NCBI GenBank assembly: GCA_002794775.1
Contig: NBAY01000042.1
Location: 186,001 to 250,000, forward strand
Source of the DNA: Porodaedalea pini
Lineage: Eukaryota; Basidiomycota; Agaricomycetes; Hymenochaetales; Hymenochaetaceae
Direction: 5' to 3'
DNA: 64,000 bases
Shown piece by piece: positions 13,052 to 22,631 of the stretch (positions are counted from its first letter, which is position 1; each line of letters begins with the position of its first letter). The position numbers and the translations under genes were made by a program. The notes under the pieces were generated by a model that made no database searches, was not told the origin of the DNA, and saw nothing but the letters and a program-made list of their open reading frames with translations.

Positions 13052-14127
13052 CTGCCCTTTTCAGAAGTCTTGTCACACGTGATTTCACTGATTTTCGTGC
13101 CACAAGAGCCTCAAAACACAAACATTTTCATATCTCAACCAAAAGTTGACCTTTTTGCATCATCTAAGTTGCTAAATTCATTGTTTTATCTCATCTTTCA
13201 TATTTCAACAAGAGTGATAAGAAATAGTCAAAATTTGAGTCCAAAACAGTGAAAATGCTGTTTTTGAACCCATTTCTCTTGTTCATTTTTTCCTGCACTC
13301 AGATTTCACTGTACAGTGCTCCAGACCAGCCCAGAATTTCAGTATTAGTCTATTATGAATTTACAGACTGATTTTGAGATGTATTGTGAGGTAGATGTGC
13401 TCAATTGGTGCATGCCTAAAACACACAAATCCCCTCTGTTTCTGCAAGCCCCCCAGCCCCCAGGAAAAATTCTTCTCAACTAAATTCATGCATGTAAATT
13501 CATTCAAAGTGTATTGGGAGAGATTTGAGCAGCATCCATGGATACAGGCTTGCTTCATGAATCAGGGATATGTTCACAAGAATAGTGCATACAGTCAGAA
13601 TCTGGTACTCAATTCAGCTCACTGGTTGATGCTAGAGCCCTAGATGCTGCTCAAATCTCTCCCAATACACTTTGAATGAATTTACATGCATGAATTTAGT
13701 TGAGAAGAATTTTTCCTGGGGGCTGGGGGGCTTGCAGAAACAGAGGGGATTTGTGTGTTTTAGGCATGCACCAATTGAGCACATCTACCTCACAATACAT
13801 CTCAAAATCAGTCTGTAAATTCATAATAGACTAATACTGAAATTCTGGGCTGGTCTGGAGCACTGTACAGTGAAATCTGAGTGCAGGAAAAAATGAACAA
13901 GAGAAATGGGTTCAAAAACAGCATTTTCACTGTTTTGGACTCAAATTTTGACTATTTCTTATCACTCTTGTTGAAATATGAAAGATGAGATAAAACAATG
14001 AATTTAGCAACTTAGATGATGCAAAAAGGTCAACTTTTGGTTGAGATATGAAAATGTTTGTGTTTTGAGGCTCTTGTGGCACGAAAATCAGTGAAATCAC
14101 GTGTGACAAGACTTCTGAAAAGGGCAG
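13052..14127. mobile_element. 1.08 kb foldback (palindromic MITE-like) element flanked by TA
   Basis: Two inverted arms of about 490 bp (about 13052-13540 and 13640-14127) flank a loop of about 100 bp. The arms are nearly perfect: an open frame of the left arm on the plus strand (13037-13252) is reproduced residue for residue from the right arm on the minus strand. The termini begin CTGCCCTTTTCAGAAGT and are bordered by TA on both sides (13050-13051 and 14128-14129), as expected for the Tc1/mariner/IS630 superfamily. The first 28 bp match the termini of the transposon at 55.3-61.7 kb with one difference. The arms encode nothing recognisable. Confidence 0.9.
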
Positions 14128-14161
14128 TAACGCAAAAATAAGGGACAAAACACAAGCTCAA

Positions 14162-14768
14162 ATGTATTTCGATAACACACCTGCAATATTAGTGACCCCT
14201 GAAGTCGCAGCCCGCCTCATCCCGCAACACGTCGCGAACCTTGGACCTGGAGGATTGAATGTTGCCAATCCAACCCAATCATCTTTGCCGCCGCTGCGCT
14301 CGTCATCAGTTGGGCCTGGGTTCGATGTGAATATTAATGTCATTGATATTGATCCTCGTCTCCTTCCAGATGCATCACATGGCTCTGAGCTCTCAATCCT
14401 AGAGCAGGTGCTGGAGCTGGAGCGGCTGGAGCGGCTGGAGAATAAGGTCATCAGTATGAAAAGGCCTGGGGACAAAATTGAGCAGAGCGAGCGTGCAAAG
14501 GTGAGACTGAAGAACCGTAGCTTACTAGGCCCGTTGCGGGATTGAGTTCAGGCAGGCGGATTCTGTGGGAGGAACTTCAGGTATATGCCTTCTCATTTTC
14601 TTACTACTTGCGCAATCATTCAATAAATGCTAAACAAATGGTTAGAGGCGTGTGCGGCTGACTATGAGGAAACTCATTACACCTGAAAAGAAAGACGGAG
14701 GCAAGGAGAACAGCGATGAGGGCGAGGTGGAAGGTGCACAGGAGCTGTTCGTGCCGAACTTCGAGTAG
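14162..14768 (+). CDS. Orphan three-exon gene, possibly 5'-truncated by the foldback element
   Basis: I do not recognise this protein. The first exon is open from 14162 to about 14502 and includes VTPEVAARLIPQHVANLGPG, a stretch IDPRLLPDASHGSELS, and a short leucine/glutamate-rich segment (ILEQVLELERLERLEN) likely to be helical. A small middle exon ends near 14580, and a last exon from about 14646 gives a charged C-terminus ending ELFVPNFE before TAG at 14766-14768. The first ATG is only 33 bp from the right end of the foldback element, so the true 5' end may have been lost. It lies in DNA absent from the A-B spacer and therefore arrived with, or just before, the foldback. Confidence 0.4.
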
Positions 14769-15102
14769 TTGATAGGTATTTTTAGGGGTCCTCTTGTTCT
14801 TCATCTCATGAAATAACCTTTCAATCGTTCTTGGCCGATTGGATCAACTGACGTATACAGCTATATACAGAGCTCAGCTATATTTGAATCTGGCTTCGAC
14901 TCCCAAGGTCTAGATGCGCAGTCATGAACGCTCTCTCAGGCGGAGCTCCTGCCATCTCCACAAAGCACAACCAGCACTCTCGCCTGCCTTTTGCCTCACT
15001 ATTTTATAGAAATGCTTTCTGATCGACTTTGCTAATAAGCAATCGACAGTGCTTGCAAAAGAGGTCTAATAGATATTTCTTTAACTCTATCCCTGCTGGC
15101 AG
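14769..15102. other. Spacer upstream of MFS copy C
   Basis: From about 14815 the sequence again matches the region upstream of copy B (GGATCAACTGACGTATACAG and following). No gene is seen. Confidence 0.6.
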
Positions 15103-15283
15103 CCGTACGCGGAGTTGACCAATGAGACGCGTTCACACCCCTCGAAGGCTGGGTTTCTCAGATTCGTGAGTCGTTTCCATCGCAAGAGGTCCTTATTCAA
15201 ATTAATTCCGTGCGTATGAGAAAGGAAGCTCTTAAATGAGCCTCGAAGACAAATAACAATCTTCTGCGTCTCAATATAAAACC
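15103..15283 (+). promoter_or_regulatory. Promoter block of MFS copy C
   Basis: It is collinear with the copy A and B promoters: CCAAT at 15119-15123, a TTTCTCAGATTCGTGAGTCG block, a GTATGAGAAAGG block and a TATA box TATAAAA at 15275-15281, about 95 bp before the start codon. The extra distance comes from an insertion in the leader. Confidence 0.65.
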
Positions 15284-15374
15284 CTACAGACATCTCTGTC
15301 TCTCCCTGTATCGTCGTCGTACTTTCGTCGCCTGTCGATACCCCCGCTGCTTGCTACTACAACGATCTAAGGCC

Positions 15375-18064
15375 ATGGCCGCCGTGGAAGAGAAGATAGC
15401 TTCATCGGATTCTGACAAGGGAATCCTCGAGCAGACGTCTGTCGACGAGAGCAATCACGGGATATCCGACATCGACCTCGCGAACTACTATGAGGAGAAG
15501 GCAGGTAGTCTGGTGATCGACCCAGAGTGAGTTCAGTCTTCTGGTTATGTACAACCTCTAGTTTAACACGTGCGTGCAGGGAGGCGAAGATTGAATTCGG
15601 CGAGAAAGCAGCGTCTCAACTCAAGCTCTCGCGCGATGGCACGAAGGTCCTCTGGCCACAGGTACGACTCAAGCTCAGCACTCATTTCTTCCTTGCTGAT
15701 GTCCATCATTCCGTCCCACAGCCATCCGATGATCCGAACGACCCGCAAAATGTGCGTAAGCCCCATCGAATGGATTGCTCCTCGCTATAACTTTATCCCT
15801 ACTGCAGTGGTCAGATCGCTGGAAGCTTGTGCACCTTGTTATCATCACGTTGGCGGCGATCACTCCGGACTTTGATTCCGGTGTAGGTGTGTCCTGGTCT
15901 GTGTGTAGCAGGAAAACGACGATCAGACGCTCATGGTCTATTCCGTAGGCATTGCGGGTATTTTCGCACTTGCCAAACAATTTGATACTACTACTGGCGT
16001 TATCAACAATCTTACTTCAAAGTGAGCAATGTATTCATTGAGCGCCAGGAGGGATGATATTCACGTTCTGACACTTGTTCAGCTGGAGTATATTCTTGCT
16101 TGGTACGCTCATGTAATAGGAACTCCGTCTTCTCCCTGTCTTACTTTTTCATCAGGGTGGGGTGGTCTATTCGCCGTGATGGCGATGCGAAAGCTTGGCC
16201 GATTGCCTATTCTATTCTGGTCGCAAGTACTCGCACTTAGTTTCTTGGGTGGCTGCATATTTGCGCCTAATTTGAAAACCTTTGCAGGTAAATCGTCTAT
16301 ATCATAATTATCATTTTGATTCGCTAACCCAATGGCAGCCTTGCGGTGCTTAACTGCGTTCTTCGGGTGAGATAATACAACAAACGATGCTTGATAAGAG
16401 TTCGCTAAACCTCATTTTACAAAAGGACCTGCCCACAGGTTACTGTAAGTGTTTTCTGTGCTTATGTTTCTCATTGAAGTTAAGGGAGGTCCACATTTCA
16501 GGGTCTCTTTGTAATCGCAGACATGTATCCGTTTCACTTGCAGGCTCGGCAGGTTCGTATAGTGTCGAAAATTTAAGATCGTTTGCGATCATGGTGCTAA
16601 CCACCACTTTCAGCTCAATTTCTGGACTATGGGCTTCATCATATCGCCTTTCCTGTCACCTTTCGCATTCGGCTTCCTCGTCGCTCGGGCAAGGTGCGTT
16701 CACGTCTTTCCTGCATGTTTAATATCTTTTACTGATGAAGCAATTCTTAGCTGGCGTTGGGCATATGCTATAGCGACCATTTACGGCTCTGTGGTAGTCG
16801 GTCTCATCTCTCTTTTCATGGACGAAACGTATGTTTTACTCTGCCTCCCGGTCAAGCAGGCCTTTTCAAAGGACTTGTTTTTAGTTTATACGATCGTCAC
16901 TTGAAGCCTTTGCCGCCCAGACAGTCTTCCGGCCTCCGTTACCGTATTGAGACACTATTAGGTCTGACAGGATTTCGTATGTCGAAGTACCGTCAGACTT
17001 GGAGCAGTGCCATCATTTCTCCCCTTAAGATCGTCTGGAGGCCGCACTTGCTCTCTATCCTTCTCTTCGAGGCAATGGTGTTCGGATTTAGCATTGGAAT
17101 CAATGTATGTCGTTTCTTTCGATGGAAGTGAACAGTGCCGATATCTGTACATAGGTCACGAATGCTGTATTCCTCGGATCGCCCGCGCCTGTCGGCTATG
17201 GCTTCAGCGAATTTGCTATTGCAGGTAGCTACGGCACACCTATCGTACGTCTTTCACCTAAGATCGCTCTCAAACACTGGTTTTAATGCGCAAAGTACAG
17301 GTTGCTGTGTTCATCGGTGAACTGGTCGGTCGCTATGCAAATGAGTGGTTCATGAACATGGGCATCAGGAGGAACAAAGGTGTCTTCGAAGCCGAAACTC
17401 GTCTATGGTTAGTGTATTTTCATTTCTTTTAGGCTAGCACTAGGAAATGATCATTTCTTGCATTAGGGCTTGTTACATCGCCATGCCTCTGTACCTTTGT
17501 GGTTTTCTTGTTCTCGGTGCCTCGTTCCAGAAGAAACTTTCTGTGGGTGCTCTCGTTATGGGCTGGGGTCTTGCTGAGGTTGCCGTCATGATCAATACCG
17601 TTGCTGTCTGTGAGTCGAATCACAGAGAGCTGCTGTATTCGAACGTTCTGACAATGTTCTCACCTTAGACGCTTACTGCAATGACTGCTTCCCTCGATAC
17701 AAGGTTAGTCTCGTCCTTCTCCAAAAGCTTAAATAGCTCAACTCTTTCTAGGGCGAGATCTCTGCGTTGATCAACTTGGCCCGTACGCTCGGCGGGTTCA
17801 GCGTAGCGTACTTCCAGGTCCCATGGGCGACGAAGAACGGCGCTTTGCAGACATTCGGTGTCGAAGCAGCGTACGTGTCGTCGAGAAGCCTTGATAAAGC
17901 ACGACTAATCGTATTACATTTTAGGATCGTCATTGCCTTGTTCATCTTCATTGTGCCTGTGATCCAGATAAAGGGGAGGAGTCTCAGGGTGCGTACGAAT
18001 TACATATTTTTGGCAATTACTTACAAAACTCATCGGCTTCCCTTAGGCCCATTATGCATACTGA
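15375..18064 (+). CDS. MFS transporter, tandem copy C
   Basis: Same 20-exon structure and about 537 residues as copies A and B. The start is MAAVEEKIASSDSDKG. PSDDPNDPQNW, the GWGGLFAVMAMRKLGRLP block, the central-loop block and INLARTLGGF are all present. The 3' half (about 16890-17990) is nearly identical to copy B through exons and introns. The last codons differ slightly (AHYAY instead of VRYAY) because the final intron ends just before GCCCATTATGC. Unlike A and B, the intron after NLKTFA has a normal GT donor (GGTAAAT). The gene appears intact. Confidence 0.85.
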
Positions 18065-19706
18065 GGCAAGCAAAGGCGTGGCATGCTCGTGCTTTCTCAT
18101 CGGCAAAGCAGCTGAGGCCTGATAATGACTGTGGGATCCTTTTTCGATGAACGATATGTCTTCTTTCCTTTTATAACTTGTACCTTATTGAACTGTCTTC
18201 TTGAACTGTCTTCTTGTACCATAAGTAGCGCATATTGGAATCAGGCTTTCTCAGGCGTAAAGTACAGTGACGCATTGACGATGCGCCTGTCAACGGATAG
18301 AAAAAATGACTAATTATGTCCTGCATTGCGTTTGTGCATTAGCCAGTGAATACCATTGTGTAAAGTGATGCGTGATGTGCGTGTGTCAGCCGATGGACTG
18401 TTCGAAGTGGGATGCTTTAGTTTGTCATGACCCGCAGCCACGGTAATATCATCGTCGAGTTCGATGATGTAATTTATAACATGAAATTAACTCTCCGCCT
18501 CATCGCCCCCTAATGACTCTTCATGCTTTGTACTGTCCTCGCAGGTGTCGCCAAGCTTGCATTAGCAAATGAGAACTGCAGTTTTCTCAAGGCTTGTCCT
18601 AGTGCTACGCCGGGAAGGAAGCTTTCATGAACAACCTGAACTCTTGGCAAGTCTCCCATGAGAAACGATATCCATAACTCTTTAGCCCTGACCCGGTCTA
18701 CAACATGCCGACTTTACTGAATCTGAGATCCGAGCTCTTCTGCTGTGTAACCGGGGGAATGCACAGCAACAAAATACAGGCCTCAAAGGCCAGAAATATG
18801 TGTGTATACCAAATCCGGATTGGACCCACACTGAGTCTCCTTCGGAAGAACACCGCTCGTAGAGAAAATAAAAGGACTAATAAATCTGCCGCACCCACGA
18901 ATGAAATGAGAAGGGGAGAAAAGAAGCATTAGGGTACACTTGTGCCGCTAAGAATCGGAAGAGTTAGCAAAGACGCTCAAAAGACAAGGGGAATCATCAC
19001 CTCCGGTAAATCAAAGCTTCACAAAATCACGAGACAGAAGTCGCGCACTAGCATTTATATACGCTCTATCAAACAAAAAAATCGATATCGACAGTATCCA
19101 CACCAGAAGTATATTGACCAGTAGTGAAAAGATAGAGAGAGAGAGGAAATGAATCACTAGGAATGCGAAACAAAGACATCGGGGCGGGCAGCTCTTGCAA
19201 AACAAAAACGAGGCGAGGAAAATGGGCGGAAGTACGATACTCTGAGGCGGATCCGGGATGATGTAGGCAGTGTGATGTGCGGGATAAGGGAAAGAGGGGA
19301 GAGAGTTATGAATAACAAGGAGGAAAGCATACAATAAATAAAGAAGAAAGCAGATGCCGGGTAATAAAGCACAGATCGAAGAGGATAGGGATACGAGGAA
19401 GATACGCGAAACATCCGACAAGGCTGGAAGAGTAGAGCTGGGACTGGAGCGGACTGAAAAAAATAAACGGAAACTAGAGACGGATGAAGCTAACTAAAGC
19501 GAACGGGAGCGCAAATATACAGAACTTAGATGAACGATAAGCGCGAGCAGCAAAAAGACGAGCAGGGTGCAAAATCGAACACGGGAGCGGACGCGGGGGT
19601 CGAAGCCAGGAGGGACGGGGAGAAAAGGAGCAGGTGCAACAAGGCCGGGGTCAGACTGCTGGGGACGCAGACGTATAGGAGTACGCAAACGAGGCTCGCC
19701 CACTAG
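18065..19706. other. Gene-poor stretch between MFS copy C and the LisH gene
   Basis: No gene is supported. The right part (about 19000-19706) is presumably the 3' untranslated region of the minus-strand LisH gene. A 136-codon open frame on the minus strand there (19011-19421) is hydrophobic but compositionally T/C-rich, and I read it as chance. Weak similarity to the tandem-unit start is seen near 18230-18290. Confidence 0.45.
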
Positions 19707-22631
19707 TCACTTCGACAAGTCTGATATGCTCATATCCCCACTAAACCAGCTCCCAAAATCGCGGTCGAAATCGAGATTCTCGTCTCGCCCAAACATCGAC
19801 GTGAAGTCGTCGAACCCTGTCGACATGAAGTCGAAACCGGCTGATAGTTGCTCCGCAGGACCTGGCGGCGCAGATGCAGGTGGCGCAGGCGCAGGCTGTG
19901 CTGGTCCTGAGGCGCCCCCTGGTGGGTTGGACGTAGATGTCGTAGGCCGCGATTGATTCGTGAGTGACGGCGACGGTGCACTTGTGCCCACCTGCCCCGG
20001 ACCTGGTACAGGTGTTGGTGGTGAAGGGCCCGTTGATCCTGATGGCGGCGGCGGCGGCCCACTGCGCGGCGAACTCTCCACCTTCCCCCCGCCCTCCACT
20101 TTGCCCTGTGCACCCTGCGGAGGCTTTCCCTGCCCATTTGCGTTCGTGCTTGTCGCTGGCGAGCTGGGTGGGAGCATCTTCCCCTGCCCTACGCCTTGTC
20201 TTTGGTTCGCAGCAGTTGCGAATGATGGGGGTGCCGAGCGCTGTTGGTTCGGATCAGGGCCGAACGGCGGTTGTTGCAGTTGTTGCGGATCTGAGGACAA
20301 GTTAGAAAGATTATCGCCCGTGCTTGGCACGAATATAGAGGGAGGCATAGACATACCCGCAGCGTTCATCTTGTGCATCGCTTGCGCTTGCAAGTTTGCA
20401 TGGTATGCTTGGTTCGAGTTCTTCTGGAACTGCATGTGCGTCAGCTATGGAACCATCCCGAATAGCAATATAAACAAGAGATTAGTGATAAATCGCGCAA
20501 TCGACGATCCACGAACTCCGCAAAGCACACGATGAATTCTGACTTACCTGCTGCATCTGCGGGTTGCCCATCCCCGGGTGCGCACCAGGGTGCATCATCA
20601 TACCCGGAGGCGCTTGACCCATCCCCATTGCAGCCATTTGCGGCGTGAACGGCGGACCACCTGCGCGCATCCCATTGGGCACCATGTTCGGCGGATACAT
20701 CCCACCCATGGGGTTCGGGTTCGCATTCGACGGTCCACCTTGCTGCGCGGTCCCCACGGGGCCCGGAGCTGGTTGTGCGGGCTGCTCGGGTGACCGCCGT
20801 GCTCGTTTTTGTGCTGGTGGGGATGCCTCGCCCTTCACTGGGACCTCCGCGTGCTGCTTACGCACTTTAAGAATCTTAAAGTTTCTCGGCAGAAAAAGCG
20901 AAATGAGTCCGCACCTCATCCCCCGGCGATACACTGTTTCGTTTTGACCCTCGTCCTTGCTGAGGTCGTGCTGGATTGCTCGGACCTAACAATTAGATGA
21001 TGATATCAAAATTAAGTGCCAATCCAACTAAAATGGGACTGAACCCCCACCTGGTGCATTCCGTTGTTTAAAGGTGTTTATTAATCGGTTCTAAAATCAG
21101 CGTTCAAGCCAGCAGTCAGCTCAGGAAAGAAGCTTCATAAGGGCACCGGAGAAAATCACACCTTCTCTTCCAAAGACATCGTTAAAGGATCTTTATTCGG
21201 AAGGCCCAGCTCCTGCCGGAGTTCATTCATCGTGGCCACATCAATCTTCTGAATCTCTGCATTCGCCTGATCGAACGGCGGACCACGACCGCCTGGGACG
21301 GCCATCCCGGACGGCCCACCGAAGTTCGGCGGCGTTGCCGGCACTGAGCGATGTGCCATGCTCGGACTGGGCTGCGTGATGCCCGCGCCTGCAGGCTGTG
21401 CGGGAGTCGCCGCACGGCTCCCTGCACCCGTTGCACCCTGCGGGAAGCCAGGCGAACCCGCAACACCGCCAACACCGTTTGGTGCGCCAGGCGGGAGCAT
21501 GCCGCGCATGTGCGGTTGTGGGTACATGTTTGGAAGAAGCCCACCTCCAGCAAGCGGCCCTGGTCCAGGGTATGGCGGTGGTGGCCCTGCTGTCCCACCT
21601 GCCTGCGGGTGCGCCATCGTCGGGCTCTGGTAGAACGGCATCTGTGAGCGCGCAGGCTGTCCTGTTCCAGGACCGGCGCCAGGACCGTGCTGTCCCTGTC
21701 CTGCCATCGGTGGACGGCCGTGTGCGGGTACTCCGTTCGGCTGCGGCTGCTGTTGCTGGACATGCGCGGGGAAGCCGAGTGGAGGCGGCGCTTGTGGAGG
21801 CTGCTGCTGCTGAGCCGGCGTCTGTTGTGGGTGCGGACCCTGTCCTTGTGGCTGTCCATGTTGTTGCTGCGCAGGTGGTGTGGGGCCAATGCCATTAGGC
21901 ATAGGATGAGTACTTGGCGGCTGGTTCGGGTGTCCGGGGTGTGGGGGTGCTCCGGCTCCTAGTGAATTCGGGCCAGTGGGCATCGAGCCGGGTCCACCTG
22001 GCAAGCCACGCAAACCGTTTGGGAAGCGTGAAATCGCACCCGGAACCTGATGCAACCGCGCCTGGGCCATGTGGTTCTGTTCAAAATAAAGCGTTATTAG
22101 GGCTTGGGAGGCGAGAAGAAGGACGGGAGCAAATTGCAAGGCTCTGCGCACCTGAATGTAGACCATCGCGTCCTCAGACCCCGCGTTGTTGCTCTTTGCA
22201 GAAAACAGGACCCAAAAGACGCTCCACCACCTGCGGGAATGGATAGTAATGTCGCTGCACTGAGTACTCCCGAGTCTCGTAAGAAGAAAAAATAGAAGAT
22301 TTGGACTGACTCGTAGAGGAGGCCCTGCTTTGCATCTATCGGCGGACGAGGGTTTGGAGCGAGTTTTGCCTCCTCAGCGAGTTCACGCGCAGTGTTACTG
22401 TACCCGCGTTTCGTACAGTAATCCCAGATGTAGATATTAAACCTGCAGAGTCAGAGGAAGCAATACACGATACGTGCGAGTGAGTAGAATAGGATGAATA
22501 TGGGGGGACAACACGCACATTTTGTCGCCCTCCCAGAGGAGGTCCTGGTCCGATGACGAAGGGTCGCTGGAGGCGGAGGCAGAGGGCGTGTGGGCGGACT
22601 GGGCCTGGGTCTGCTGGGTTGCGGTGGCCAT
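19707..22631 (-). CDS. LisH-domain transcriptional regulator, Flo8/SomA-like
   Basis: The N-terminal exons encode DLLWEGDKM joined to FNIYIWDYCTKRGY and NTARELAEEA, then PPIDAKQGLLYEWWSVFWVLF. This LisH plus WWSVFW arrangement is typical of fungal Flo8/SomA regulators and of animal SSDP proteins, which act in the nucleus on adhesion, filamentation and development genes. A long Gln/Pro/Gly-rich region follows. A short conserved-looking segment, MNELRQELGLPNKDPLTMSLEEK, bridges to RRG and the next exon, then more low complexity. The C-terminus (GFDDFTSMFGRDENLDFDRDFGSWF) is acidic and aromatic like an activation domain. At least six exons are present. The start MATATQQ at 22631 was chosen as the first ATG close to the LisH block; an upstream in-frame ATG exists at 22826. 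Confidence 0.8.

Larger units (their letters stand above)
5590..18064 (+). repeat. Tandem triplication of an MFS transporter unit (about 3.6 kb per unit)
   Basis: Three head-to-tail units each hold upstream DNA, promoter and a complete 20-exon transporter gene. Units begin near 5590, 9165 and 12830. The third is stretched by about 1.85 kb of inserted DNA (about 12955-14815) holding a foldback element and an orphan gene. Similarity spans exons, introns and spacers. The last part of copy C is followed by sequence with only weak resemblance to the unit start. Confidence 0.9.

Noticed and set aside
13037..14148. Pair of identical 71-73 residue frames read from the two arms of the palindrome
   Set aside because: They are the same DNA read from inverted arms of a non-coding foldback element, not a duplicated gene.
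19011..19421. 136-codon hydrophobic frame on the minus strand
   Set aside because: It lies downstream of the LisH stop codon in pyrimidine-rich DNA; composition explains the leucine/serine-rich translation.
21227..21895. 222-codon frame in the LisH gene region
   Set aside because: It overlaps, in another frame, the Gln/Pro-rich exon of the LisH gene and has Arg/His/Ser-rich composition typical of a frame shadow.
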